Below, in pieces: positions 23,431 through 35,399 of a stretch of 64,000 bases of DNA. Each line of letters opens with the position of its first letter. The stretch's first letter is position 1. The position numbers were made by a program, and so were the translations under genes. The notes under the pieces were generated by a model that saw only the letters and a list, made by a program, of their open reading frames with translations, did not search any database and was not told the origin of the DNA. Source of the stretch: Nyssa sinensis (taxonomy: Eukaryota; Streptophyta; Magnoliopsida; Cornales; Nyssaceae); the NCBI GenBank assembly GCA_008638375.1, contig VIRR01000493.1, forward strand, positions 140,001 through 204,000, given 5' to 3'.

Positions 23431-23790
23431 TGATACGTGCCTATTTTTAGTTTAAAAATATATTATATATTTTAATTAGTTAATTAGTGAATGGGTTAGT
23501 AGTAGGGTGTTAGTGGACTTCCTAAGTAGTTATCAATAAAGTGGAATTATGGCTAGTAGTGCTTAAGATAATGGAGTCATGGTTAGTGACTATTTTTTTG
23601 TATTTAAAGAACTTGTTATGAATGAAAAATGGAGATAATATTTTGATTAACTTTCATGTGAAGGTTTTGGAGTTTTGGTTCTACTCGAATTGAACCTAAA
23701 GGAGGATTTCACCCCCCTCGAAGTGGGTTTCTTCTTTATTCTTCTTTTTTATTTTATTTTATTTTATTTTCTAGAAAAAGGTTCGTATCA
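23431..23790 (+). repeat. 3' LTR of the TRIM-like element
   Basis: 360 bp, near-identical to the 5' LTR. Differences include GAATAAAA/GAATGAAA, TTCATCCCC/TTCACCCCC and a changed T-rich stretch before TTCTAGAAAAAGG. Confidence 0.93.
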
Positions 23791-24830
23791 CACTTCTAGT
23801 GACAAAAAGAAAAAGAATAACTCGAATAACCCTTACAAAGAAGAGTTTAGTAAAAGCAGAAAAATCGATGAAAAAGAGAAAAATTCTGATAGATGCTATA
23901 GTTGCAATAAACCCGGTCATAAAAGGCAGATTATCTTCTTGATAAGAAGAAAATAAAAGAGAAAGTCGTAAATGAGACCCAGTTAGATGCTTTTGAAAGT
24001 GAGTCGGATAATGACTCTAAATCTAAGAAGGTTGCGAACTTTGTAACCCTTACATCTTCTTTGAATGGAGAATCTTCATCAAACTCCAACTATAATGAAT
24101 GGAGAGTAGATGTTTGAGACGACAAAACACTTCATGCTATGTATGAGAAACTTTTACATAAGTTTATAGTTACCCAATCTCTAAACAATAAATTAAAACA
24201 AAAGGAAAGAGAAAATTTTATAGAGATTGAAAGGTTAAAACTTATATTACAACAATGTACTTCAAAAATGGAAACTCTCAATACTGAAAATTTTTCTTTC
24301 ATTAATAAGGTAAAAATTCTTGAAATTGAACATCATAATGTTCTTGAGGAAAAAAATCTCTGAAGTTACATATTTCAGAATTAGAAAAGGAATTATCCTA
24401 TACTAATGTTTCTCTCAAAAGAGAACTAAAATTAAAAGAGAGCCCCATAGACTTGCAGAACATGCTTCAGATAAGGAAACTTGTACGAGACAGAACTAGT
24501 TTAGGATATAAGGAGAGAAAATTTAAAAATCCCACTATTCCTTATTCAAACAGTAGCCTTAAGAAGAACACAGTTTCAAAACTCAAAATAGGACAACCTA
24601 AGGTCACTCTTCAAAGGTCACATCCTCATAAGAGACTGTCCATTCTTACCTGTTTTAGATATGGTAAAATAAGGCATGTGGTGCAAGAGTGTTTAAAACT
24701 AAGGAGGCCAAGTTACTCTATATATGCAACTGAAAAGTTTAAGGAAGAACTAAATGTGCATTTACAGTTGCACAATTTGGTGAAAATTTATCATCTTATA
24801 GTATTAAGATGGTAAATTCTCCTAAAAAAA

Positions 24831-25994
24831 AGGAAAAACATTAGTAGGGTCCTATATATTCTATCACAGTCACATGATCCGAGTGATTTGTTAGAAATTA
24901 GGAAAACTTGGGTTATGAAAGATGTTCTAGGTAACTTCACTCCATATACTTTTACTTTTGGAAAAGTATATTCCTTTTTTACTTGATAAGTTTAGGAAAC
25001 TTGCAGTTTAGGGTCTTTGCACCATAAGTTTTGAAATATTTGAATCCTATGAACTGGTTTGAAAATCTTTTCTAAAGTTACTTTGTTTTCAAAAATTAAA
25101 AAATAGCAAAAGATTTTTATTTTTAAGAAAATAGTTTTTAATCTATTTTTCTTGGGTCTTGATAAGATCTTGATATTATTTGTTGAGTGAACCCATGGTC
25201 AAACTAAAATACCTAAAGCAACCTAAATAACTTCAGTTAAGTCTAGATGATGTTTATCTAAATAAAATAATTAGATCACCTGAGCCTATTATACATTGGT
25301 GGTTTTAGATTTTTTACTTGCTGTGGACATTATAATAGTCTCATGAAATTCAAAATCTAGGATGATTGTGAGTGGAGCTCTTGGTTAGACTACACAATTT
25401 TAAAGAAGAAAAGAATAATCTAAATATGAATATTGATTAATAAAATTTCAATTGTTAATTCAAAATGAGTTGATTTGTTCAGTGGGTTGGATGAACATAA
25501 AAACTCAAATTTTTTTTCTAAAAACAATTAACTATGAATGTGACTTTGGTTTTGACTAAAGTAAAAGTTTTCTAATACAAAACAAAAATTGAAATGAAAA
25601 ATTCAAAAAGTCAAAGATCATATTCATAATAATTGTCGTGTTTCAAATTAAAGAAGAAAAAAGAGATATGTAGAAAAGTGTTTGAAGACGTTGTATAACA
25701 TGTCTAACTGACTGGTCCTGTCTAAACTATCTTGGTTTCAGAATTTGTGTAATTTTTATAATATTCTTACCTACTTCAGAATATGAGATCTATGTGTGTA
25801 GTTGATCACCAACTTGAAACTAAATTCACAAAAGTTTAGACATTGTCTTGATTGAATTGAGTGAAGAAAATTACCCTGGGAAATTATTCATTTGATTTAT
25901 GGAGTAACAATTTAAAATTCTTGATGGATTGAATTTAAAGATTTTTTTTTGAATGCTTTAGTTATGTTTTTTTTAGTAATAATGATAATATATA
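24831..25994. other. Decayed interior of the copia element
   Basis: It lies between the gag remnant and the gypsy LTR. One phrase near 24900-24960 (KTWVMKDVLGNFTPYTFTFGK) still looks like copia polyprotein. The rest is AT-rich with no readable domain. Confidence 0.5.
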
Positions 25995-28024
25995 TGTAAC
26001 GTTTCATAAATTTAGAAAATATGAAAATGGATAAATAATGGGTGATATTAAGTTTTGCATAATCATAACAACCACAAGCATATAAGAAGGTGAAAAAACT
26101 TGAAAAATGAGATATGTGTTACATGTGTGCATGTTATTTAATAACTAAGTGAACATGCCTTAACTTACATGTTTAGATCTCAAAACATGTTGAAAAATGA
26201 CTTTATTTTGTTGTTTGGTCTTATTGGATGTTGATGATGCATGTAGAATGGGTTTGAGAATGTGGACATCAAATATGGGATAAAAAAAAAAAAGAGATAG
26301 CCAAGGTCTCGGGCCATCATTCGAATGAGTTTTCCAGTAGCTTCTCATTTGACATTCGTTCAAATATTTGTTCTAACAAAAGTAGTTTCGTTCGAATGAG
26401 GCCATATTCGTTCGAACGGGTGAGCGACAGAAAGTTAGGTTGCGAGTTTTCAAAGCCATTTTTCTCACAAACTTTACCATTTTTCTTCTTCTCCAAAGTT
26501 TCTCGAGACAAAAGGAAATGTTCGGGCTTTGAAGATTCTTAGGGTTTCAAGAAATCCTAAGTCATACAAAACTTTCCTAGTGAAAAGATTCATCCTTAAT
26601 TAAAAAAATTCTCACCGATTAGAAGCTAGAATTTTCAAGGATTTCTCTAAGAACAAGAGGTCAGATTTGGGGTTCCCATTTTTTCTTCTAGTTCTTCAAT
26701 TTTCTTATGAGTTTGGCTTGGTTGAGTGAAATACACGATATAAATCTTTTCTCAGAGTTTGGGACAATGATTGGAGCTAGAAGTTTGAAATCTCTCTCTT
26801 CACACACAAATCCACTTCTTCTCAAAGTTTTAAGGTAGGACTTCTAAATTAGGTGAAGAATGGATGCTTAGGAAGAAAACATGCTTTCATGGCATTCTAA
26901 TAATTATCTTGTATGGTTAATGTACATTGGATGATATGAATCACTTGTTAGACTGGTAGATGAACATTATATGCTTAGCCTTTCCTATATCCTTATTCAT
27001 TATGATGATAATCGTGTTTGATGTAGGATCCCGGTCCAAAGTTCTTTTACTTGAATGCTCAAAAGTTATCTACTTGTTATTCATGTACATGTAGAAAGTT
27101 GGTGTGCCTACCAAGTGTTTGATAAAATGCTTTAATAGTTGCCATGATGCCATATTGTGAAGTTCTCTTATATGATGCTTTCTCATAATATAAATGTTAT
27201 TATCCCATTGATTACTCTTGGTTTGGATGAAAAATTAAATGAATGCCTTGTGATGAATGAGTGGAAAATGAGATAGTTGAAGAGTTAAGAAATGTGAAGT
27301 TATAGATAAGATGGTTAAAAAGTTAAGAAATGGGAAGTTATGGATAGTTACCAGGGGTTTTGTGATGAGGATGGTGTCTCTCTTCAGTTTTGAACTGTAA
27401 CCTCGCATGGGTGGTCCTATATTTTCATCGAGTTAGTAGCCTGAAAAACACTCAGGCTTAACCGGGGCCATTAGGTAGTATTGGAGAAATATGAAAGGCA
27501 TTAGAAGTAGAGAGAAGTACTGTTAAGATAAGTGAGGTGATGATTTCCCAAGATTTCTTTTCTGTATTAACTCTTCATAGTAAGAATTGAATTGTGTTAT
27601 CATTGTTATATTAATTCTCTTATTCTGTTTGGTGATATGATAAGTACCTTTTGAATTAAAATGCTTGGTGACACTTGAATGACACTACACTTGACACATG
27701 CCTACAGTTGTCACTTTTTATTCTTTCCTTTATTTAGTTGTTTTACTAGGATCAGTGTTGAAACCCTTACCAGATGCTAGTAATGACAAGGAGTCAGCCA
27801 TTTGAGGACACAGATTAAAGAACAATTTTTTTTTTTTTTTTGAGATCATGTATAAAAACCTTATTAGATTAAATAGATGGAATGTGAATGAATTTTCTTG
27901 TTATAAAAACTCAAGTGAGAATATGTTAACCATGAGATGGGTTGAGACTTACAAGGATTGGTTATTTAGTTTGACCTTGTTCTACAAAGTCACCCTCGGG
28001 TCTTTGGGGGCACGGGGCATGATA
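25995..28024 (+). mobile_element. 5' LTR of a Ty3/gypsy element
   Basis: It begins TGTAACGTTTCATAAATTT and ends GGGGCATGATA (probably ...TGACA before mutation), 4 bp before a tRNA-Met primer site. About 2.03 kb. The same LTR is present inverted at 45282-47364, which confirms both ends. It holds a cluster of TTCGTTCGAAC-like motifs at 26319-26420 and TC-rich CTCTCTCTTCACACAC near 26790. The base run before it is ATATA; no partner duplication exists because the 3' end of the element is missing. Confidence 0.85.
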
Positions 28025-28027
28025 GAA

Positions 28028-28041
28028 TGGTATCAGAGCTC
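28028..28041 (+). other. Primer-binding site of the gypsy element
   Basis: TGGTATCAGAGCTC, matching initiator tRNA-Met. Confidence 0.85.
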
Positions 28042-28384
28042 TAGGTTTAGAATACCTAGGACAATGGGATTAGGTGACACTAGAACCATTGAATAAAATT
28101 TAAAAACGTTAAGTGCCAATATTTCTCCTTTATGATTAGTTTGCATATTTTGAAAAGCGAAGTGTGTTACATGTAGTTGAGATGAGCGTGCTTGATTAAA
28201 CTAAATTATTAGGAGATGATAACGTTATTACAAATTTCTTAGGTATTGATACAAATGTTGACTTGAGTGCTTGATAAAATGCATAAATTGTTTGAATGCT
28301 CATATACATTTGTGTCAACGTGCATGGGGTTAATTAACATATAATTTAGGACATGATAATATTGCCTTTCTTTTCTACTAATAT

Positions 28385-31300
28385 AGGATGCCACCGAGAA
28401 GGAGAGGTTGAGGTCAAGGTAGGGGGAGAACACCTACTCCCAAAACTTTATCGCTTTCTCAACCACAACCTATTCCGACAGTTCATATAGATGAAGCCAA
28501 GATTGCACATGGCATGATGGACTTTACAAAAAAATTCCAACAGGGCAATAAGGATGAAGCATAGTCACATTCCCATGGTGGCGAGAATAGGGCCACTAAG
28601 ACCATAAGAGAGTTCTAATGGCTCCAAACCCACTAACTATTGATTATTGGCTTTGAATTGTTACTAGAATTTTCACACAGTTCGAATTGATGAGGATGAT
28701 CTTCGAATCAAATCCACTACAATGTTGTTTGAGCGTGAGGCCCTAAATTGATGGGATGTAATTAGGCCTCCCATGGTGATATCATGGGATGTCTTCACAA
28801 TTGCTTTCCTTGAGAAGTATTTCCCCGCAATTGTCAGAGATGTGATGAGCCAAGAGTTTCTTCATTTGTATCAGGGAAAAATGATAGTGATTTAGTATAA
28901 GTCCCAATTTTTCATACTGTCTCCGTATAATCAGGGGTAGTTATAGATAAGTCTGAGAAGGCACGTAACTTTGAGTTTAGACTCAAGCCTGATATTCGAT
29001 CCAAGGTAGTGCCACTCAAGCTTTGAGTGTATTCTAAATTAGTGGAGCGTGCCTTACTGATTGAGGTAGAAGAGGCCAAGGATTCTAGGCTGATTCGTGA
29101 GGTCTGATATCCATCCAGGAGTATTAGTGCTTATCCTGAGAGGTGGGACAAAAAGAGGCATTTATTTAGTCTCAGGGATAGACCTAGTTATTTTCATGAT
29201 CAACACATTCTGCTTTCTACACACTTGGGAGGAATTCTTAAGGAGAGATCATTTGTTTCTCATGCTAGTAGCTGGGGCATTATAGGTTAGATTGCCCACA
29301 GAAAGGATAGACTCGATCACAGGGTAGGGGACAAACACATAATAGAGGTTAGGGACACTCACAAGGTGGAGGCTAGTCACAGGTGCGCGACAAGATCCCT
29401 AATTACTTTCTATGTGGCTAGGTGGGACAGTTGCCCTGATAGTGCACAACACCACATGGAGTTGAGGCTTCTTTGGGTTATCAGCATCCTTACTCTTCCC
29501 AGATTATTCAGTCCAATTAGAGTTTTCGTTCTCCACTTCCACCAATGCCTGCATTTTTGGCACAAAGCTCTAGGCCAGCTCCAAGGTCTTCCTCATTAAC
29601 GGTTAGGCCACAGACCTCCTAGTAGGGAGTAGGATAGTAGGGTTGTTCATAGGCTCCGATTCATGGGAAAGTATTTACGGTGACTGCAACCGAGTCATCT
29701 ATAAGTCCATTAGTTGTTTGACGTACTTTTTTGGTGTCAATTCATAGGCTAATGTTCTGATTGGCACAGGTGCTTCATATTTTTTCATTTCTTTATCAGT
29801 TTTTCTTACATTAGGATTAAAGATAGATATTTTAGACATTCCTCTCTGAGTAAAGACTATAGTTGGAGGTAGGGTTACACTTATAAGGACTTGTCGCTCA
29901 TATGAGATTGAGATAGTGGATTGTCGTTTCGTCTTTGATTTCATCGTGTTAGATATGATGGGATCTGATCTTATCATAGGCATGGATTGGCTATCCATTT
30001 ACCGATCGACCATCGATTGTTATCGATGGAGAGTGACCATTTGCCCTTCCGAGGGTCATTGTTTTTATTTCTTGGGCAACAGGAGTGACCTAACTACTCC
30101 ATGTCATTTGGACTCACATGACCTGAGCGAGTTCCATTATATATTTGCCAATTGGGTTTTGGATGATGATAGTAGTGTTCGTGAGTAGTTACCCCTAGTT
30201 ACATGGGACTTTCCTGATGTATTTCCTAAGGATTTATTCAAGTTATCATCGCATGGGCAGATTGAGTTCTCTATTAATCTCTTACTGGGCACTATGTCTT
30301 TTTCTCTAGCATCCTATCGCATGACACCTAGGAACTAAGAGAGCTAAAAGTGCAGATTGAGGAGTTATTGAATAAGGGCTTCTACGACCTAGTACTTTAC
30401 CATGGAGAGCCCTAACACTTTTTGCTAAAAACAGAGATGGAACACTTCGGCTATATATTGATTATTGTAGGCTCAATCAAATGATTGTGAAGAACCAATA
30501 TAATTTACTGCATTTCGATGATTTATTTGATCAATTAAAGGGATCCGTTTGTTTCTCAAAGATTGACTTGAGATCTGGGTACCATTAGTTGAGGATCAAG
30601 TTGGAGGAAATTTCAAAGACTGCATTCTAGACACAATATGGCTATTACGAGTATCTTGTTATTCCTTTTGGGTTGACGAATGCCCCCAACGGATTCACGA
30701 ATTTGATGAATTACATTTTTCGACCGCACCTTGACACCTCCATCATTGTTTTCATTGATGACACTCTCATTTACTCGTTTTCGAGGGAAAACATGAGGAG
30801 CATATTTGCGTTGCCTTGTAGACTTTGTGGGAACATCGGTTGTATGTTAAATTTGAAAAATGTGGTTTCTAGCATACGGATGTGAAATTTCTTGGGCATG
30901 TTGTCTCACAGCATGAAGCATCTATAGATCTTTCAAAGATCGAAGCTGTTATGACGTGGGAGAAACCGAAGAACATGGTTAAGATTCATAGCCTTTTGGG
31001 TTAGTTGGGTATTATCTTCATTTTGTTGAGGCGTTTTCTTGATTAGAAACACCTATGACCTATCTCAAAAGAATAGGTATTCGATTTGTGTAGGATGATG
31101 TTTGTGAGCGATCCTTGCAGAAGTTGAAGACTTATCTCACCACCACACATGTTCTTACTATTCCCGAGGGCGGAGTGGGATACCCAATCTATTATGACGC
31201 TTCGTGAGAGGGATTAGGTTGTGTGCTTATGTAGCGAGGCAAGGTCATTTCCTATGGTTCACGATAGTTGAAGCCTTACGAGAAGAATTACCCAACCCAA

Positions 31301-32290
31301 GACTTGGAGTTAGCTGTTATGGTTTTCGCGTTAAAGAGTTATGACATTACCTTTATAGAGAGGGATTTGAGGTATTTTAGGATCACAAGAGTCTCAAGTA
31401 CCTTTTTTCACAAAAGGACTTGAACTTGAGATAGAGGAGATGGATGGAATACATAAAGGACTATGACTTTGACTTGTAATAGCATCTGAGAAAAGCCAAT
31501 GTTGTGGTTGACTCACTTAATATGAGATCTTATGGAAACTTAACGAGTATACTCATTTGCGAATGGGAAATGCTAGTGGTAGTAGTGGAATTTGATATGT
31601 GTCTTGATGAGACTGATGGAACTATTATGTTATTCTCCATTGTTTCACACTCTAGTTTCCTTAGCCACGTTATCAACACACAGTTGTAAGACCCCAAGGC
31701 CGAGGTGGTTTGTACTCGCATCATCAGTGGTGATACAGTGGAGGGTTAGACACTTCAAACCGATCATGGTATGAGATTTCAAAGTCAAGTTTACGTTCCG
31801 TAGTCTTATGGTGAGGAAGTTATGCACGAGTTCCACTATTTTAGATGGGAGTCCATCTAGGAGGCATGAAGATGTATCACAATATTCGTAGATAATATTG
31901 GTAGAAGGGCATGAAAGCCGATGTGAAAGATTTGTTAGTCAAAGTTTGACTTGTCAACAAGTCAAGGCAGAGCTTCAGTGGCCAGTAGGACTGCTTCAAC
32001 TGCTTCCAATTGCCGAGAAAAAATGGGAACATGTGACTATGGATTTTATGTCGAGATTACCTAGATCACCATGGGACATGACACTGTTTGGGTTATTGTG
32101 GATCGACTGATAAAGTCAGCATAGTTCTTATCTATCAGGACCACAAATTCAGTGGACACGCTTAACCGATTGTATATACGTGAGATCATTAAACTTCACA
32201 GGATCCCAATATCTATCATTTTAGACAGAGATGCCCGATTCATGGCACGTTTTTGGTAGAGTTTACAGGCATCCTTAGGCATTATGCTAT
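28385..32290 (+). pseudogene. Ty3/gypsy gag-pol, heavily decayed and 3'-truncated
   Basis: Order on the plus strand: gag start MPPRRRG (28388), a gag body with many stops, and a zinc knuckle remnant near 29270-29310. The protease has LIGTGAS where the active site should be D-T/S-G (29757-29780, Asp replaced by Gly), followed by GSDLIIGMDWL. RT (30400-30960) has [29 protein letters not shown] and an intact [11 protein letters not shown]. RNase H (31180-31350) has YYDAS, GLGCVLM, LELAVMVFALK. Integrase fragments include EKWEHVTMDFMSRLP (about 32030) and [19 protein letters not shown] (32195-32258). It stops inside the integrase core at about 32290; the rest and the 3' LTR are missing. Stops and shifts are throughout. 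The phrasing suggests a chromovirus, with moderate certainty. Confidence 0.85.
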
Positions 32291-32485
32291 CGTTTAAGGG
32301 AGGGGGAGTAATTATTTGGTATTTGTTACTAATCATAAGATAAATGTTACTCAAGGTATGTTTTTTTAGTTGTGTTGTGTAGATAACATGTATCTCTTTT
32401 GATTTTGGTTTTTTAAAAATGTACAAGATTAATATAATAAAAGTTTATCTTTATGTTTTGTTATAAAATTGTCAAAGGGGAAAAC
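32291..32485 (+). other. Copia 3' untranslated/polypurine region
   Basis: Immediately after the gypsy integrase breaks off comes AAGGGAGGGGGAG (about 32299-32311), and later GTCAAAGGGGAAAAC directly before TGTTACG (32486). Both are polypurine-tract-like and typical of the 3' end of copia elements, so this belongs to the outer copia element. Confidence 0.5.
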
Positions 32486-35340
32486 TGTTACGAAATCTGA
32501 GTTTGAAATGATTTTAAAATTTTGATCTTTATGATATGTTGGCAATTCATTCCAAAATTTTATATTGAGTTTGTAATTGCCACGTATAGGTCAGTTTTGT
32601 TGAAGCTTGCATCATTATTCAAATTATAGCTCTTACATCTAAAGAAAACTTCTACGATCAATTTGTTTCTTTAGATCATACTTGAGAAAGGTAAATCATA
32701 CTTAGACACTCATACATGATCAAGATAACATTAGTATGTCTAGTGATTTAATGTTGAAATTTAGATATGAAACTTACAGTGCTTAATTTGACCATAAGTG
32801 AGTTTGTTTTGACTATAGAGTAAATCACTTTTGGAAAAATTCTTTTTAGAAATTTCTAAACTTATTTAATTTCCCAATAATAACTTTATTGAGAAATTCT
32901 CAATTATTTCTATCAAAATATGGGAGTTCATTTCTAATAACCTTCATGTCCGAACATAAATGTAATTCTTGTTCAAACGAAATCCTGTCTGAACTAAGAC
33001 CTTTCTTCCATTTGAACACTTGTGGAATTTTAGCAATTCTGATGGTTGCTTCTGAATGGTATTAGGTTTTGAAGAGGCTATAAATATATTGTTAGACCTA
33101 AAGTTTTTCAACCAAGTGCATCTCTGTAATTTTGATGATAACAAAACATTATCCTAGTGGACTACTATTTTATCCAAGTGCCAATGCAAATAGGTTATCT
33201 AGGTCAACGAAGAATGGTGACTAAGAAATGACAATGTCATCAAGTTAGAGGGTTACACTCAAGAACATGATTCAAGGCAATAATCAAATCAAGTGAAATG
33301 ATTTCATGTTGAATCAAGCAAATGGACACACTCAAGCCCAAAGATTCTAGACAAGTTAAGTAAAGACTTTTATTTTCTTTATTTTGGGTTTTGAGTAATT
33401 TAGGATTAAATTGATCATCTTTTATAAGCTCTTACTATTTAGAAATGATCAACTAAGAACTAACTTCAAATGGTTTTTTAAAACAAAACGAATGCCATAC
33501 TTTAAATTTTGAAAAATCAAAAGGTTTTGATAAAAGTACATTGAGAACAAATAAACTAGAAAACACTTACTGTCCAAATCCGTCAACCAGTTCATGGAAC
33601 TAGTCGACTAATTCTTAAAGACTTATTTTTACACTATTCAAACCAGTCGACCAATTTCAAGGACCCATAGACTGAGTGACATTTTTCAAAACAGCCTAAG
33701 ACTCTCTGTCCAATACAATTGACCTTTAAGGAGAATCATTCGATTACTTCTTAAGGCTAAAAATAGTGTACATCAGAACTAGTTGACTGGTCCGAAAGAC
33801 TAGTTGACTGAATGTTCTTGAACAATTGAAACTCAAACCTTCTAGACAATTTTGTTAACCTAATCAATCGACCAGTCCTCTATCTAGTCGACTAGTTGAT
33901 AATTCAGTCTACTGAATCTGTCAATTTGGCAATCGCGAATTCAAATTTTGAATAGACAAAAAAAGGGGAAACAACTCTTTTTGAAAAACAAATGACATTA
34001 TTTTAAGGGCTATAAATAGAGGTTCTCTAGGGCATTCTATTCGATCTCTTTACATGCTTACACTTCTACATCTTTGCTCTTGACTTTAGATCCAAACATT
34101 GAAAATCTAGATCTAAAAATTTTACTCATCTTTAAATACTATGAACTTACAACTACTTTATCTATAGAAAGTATCTTATTGCACCAAAACTACTCCAGAA
34201 GAGAGTGTTATTTGGTAAACATCTTTGTATTAGCTCATTATGATAAGAGTTGTGGGTTGGTGCTATCCGGTGAGGCAAAATGGTATATTTTGTTAGGATA
34301 AGAGAGTTGTGGTCTTCGCTTTGTAAATGTTTGGCCTCCACCTACAAAAAGGTCTAAATGGTGGAAAAACTCAAGTGGGGATGCTTGAGTCGAGGACGTA
34401 GAAAGTTTTTTGAACCTTGTAAAATGACTGTGTTTTTTCTTTCTCTCTATATTACTTATTTATTTGTGCATTTACAACATTCATTTTAAAGTTCCCAAAA
34501 CAAACCAATATTTACAATATAACCTATTCACCTCCCTCTAGGGTAAATATCTGGGCAACATTTATCTTATGTGCAAAAAATTGACAACGCATACACAAAT
34601 AGAGGATAAAGAAATAAATAGCTAAATTTTGCATTAGTTGGTTGCCTCAACAAAGCCTTGTAAGCTTTTTAATTGAATAATTTTGATGTTTTTCATAAAT
34701 CCTAAAGTTTAAATGTACATTCAGGATTAAGATGTCATATAGTCCCTTATTCATAAGGACTATTATGATTCTTTTCACCTCAGATTGTGTCTTAGGTTCA
34801 CTATTTACCATGACAAAGTTGAGTGTTTATTTATAGAGTTCAAATTGGTGGTAAAAGTGGTTGTTGTGAAGAAAATCATTGGTGAAGTCGCAATCGATAG
34901 TATGAATGATCATAATAGAAATAACTTTGGACGTTGACTAATGGTGGAAGACTACGACAGACTGTAATAAGATTAGTTTATCAAGGTCTGGTGTATCTTT
35001 TTACGGATTGAATTTATAGTGAACTTTTCTTGTAGGTGTGGGATTTATTCCCTTGAAGGGGTTTCCACATAAGACTCAGTGTTATGTGCCTTGTTTCTAT
35101 TTTTGTATTTGATATTATAATTCTTTAATATCTATTATATATCACTTGGCCATATTTTATTTGGAATATGGTTTCAAATGTGTATATACATATATATATA
35201 TATATCTAGGAATAGTTGATTAACCATTTAGTTCAATAATTTTTGTCTAATTAAAATAGTTAAATAGAAAAATAAATTTGAGGCTCTCTATGTACTTTGT
35301 GGGATAATTAGTTAATTAATTAAGACCAAGAACCGCCTCA
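32486..35340 (+). mobile_element. 3' LTR of the copia element, with nested SIRE-like LTR
   Basis: From 32664 it aligns with the 5' LTR at 20547-21832 (TTTAGATCATACTTGAGAAAG...) and ends GACCAAGAACCGCCTCA at 35340. The start is placed at TGTTACG (32486) because it follows a purine tract; the first 180 bp have no partner in the truncated 5' LTR. After subtraction of the 1471-bp insertion (33090-34560) and one target copy, the 32664-35340 part is about 1.2 kb, equal to the 5' LTR without its expanded GA run. Divergence is considerable, so the insertion is old. Confidence 0.75.
33090..34560 (+). mobile_element. SIRE/Maximus-type solo LTR
   Basis: 1471 bp, starting TGTTAGACCTAAAG with the family phrase TCTCTGTAATTTTGATGATA and ending CTAGGGTAAATATCTGGGCAACA. 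Both ends are hallmarks of SIRE-type copia LTRs. Flanks TATAT (33085-33089) and TTTAT (34561-34565) are a one-mismatch target duplication, and the sister LTR reads straight through this site (ATAAATATATCTTATG). The central part carries several variants of AGTCGACTAGTT (33580-33900). Confidence 0.88.
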
Positions 35341-35399
35341 TTTTCAATGTTAATTCCCTATTTCTCAACTTGAGTTTACTTTCAATGTTTGTCTCAACT

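Larger units (their letters stand above)
22643..23790 (+). mobile_element. Complete 1148-bp TRIM-like mini-LTR retrotransposon
   Basis: Two 360-bp LTRs (22643-23002 and 23431-23790), both TGATACGTGCC...GTTCGTATCA, differ at only a few positions. A perfect 5-bp target duplication, CACTT, flanks the element (22638-22642 and 23791-23795). Two bases after the first LTR lies a tRNA-Met primer site (TGGTATCAGAGCC, 23005-23017), and just before the second lies a polypurine tract (AAGGGGGATGGAA, 23418-23430). The 428-bp interior has no room for pol, so the element depends on enzymes from others. It sits inside the decayed copia gag and is clearly younger. Its size is above classic TRIMs and below LARDs; TR-GAG-like is an alternative label. 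Confidence 0.93.
21880..24830 (+). pseudogene. Copia gag remnant, split by a TRIM-like element
   Basis: Gag motifs appear in order but in shifting frames: NYAYWKTCMKIFL then ALEQKAWMAVEDKW (DUF4219/gag start, about 21930), and FETIRMEEYETFTKFYTRLNKI (UBN2-type gag, about 22270). KCRDLITLRVDELVNALQTYEL follows (about 22440-22500). After the nested insertion (22643-23790) comes a damaged zinc knuckle (CYSCNKPGH, shifted after the His), a Lys/Glu-rich coiled segment (24139-24363) and a second CCHC-like stretch near 24645. The protease and integrase that should follow are absent or unreadable; by 25 kb the sequence is non-coding. This is copia of the SIRE/Tork type, not active. Confidence 0.75.

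Noticed and set aside
34074..34301. 75-codon plus-strand frame
   Set aside because: Lies within the SIRE-type solo LTR, which is non-coding in this family.
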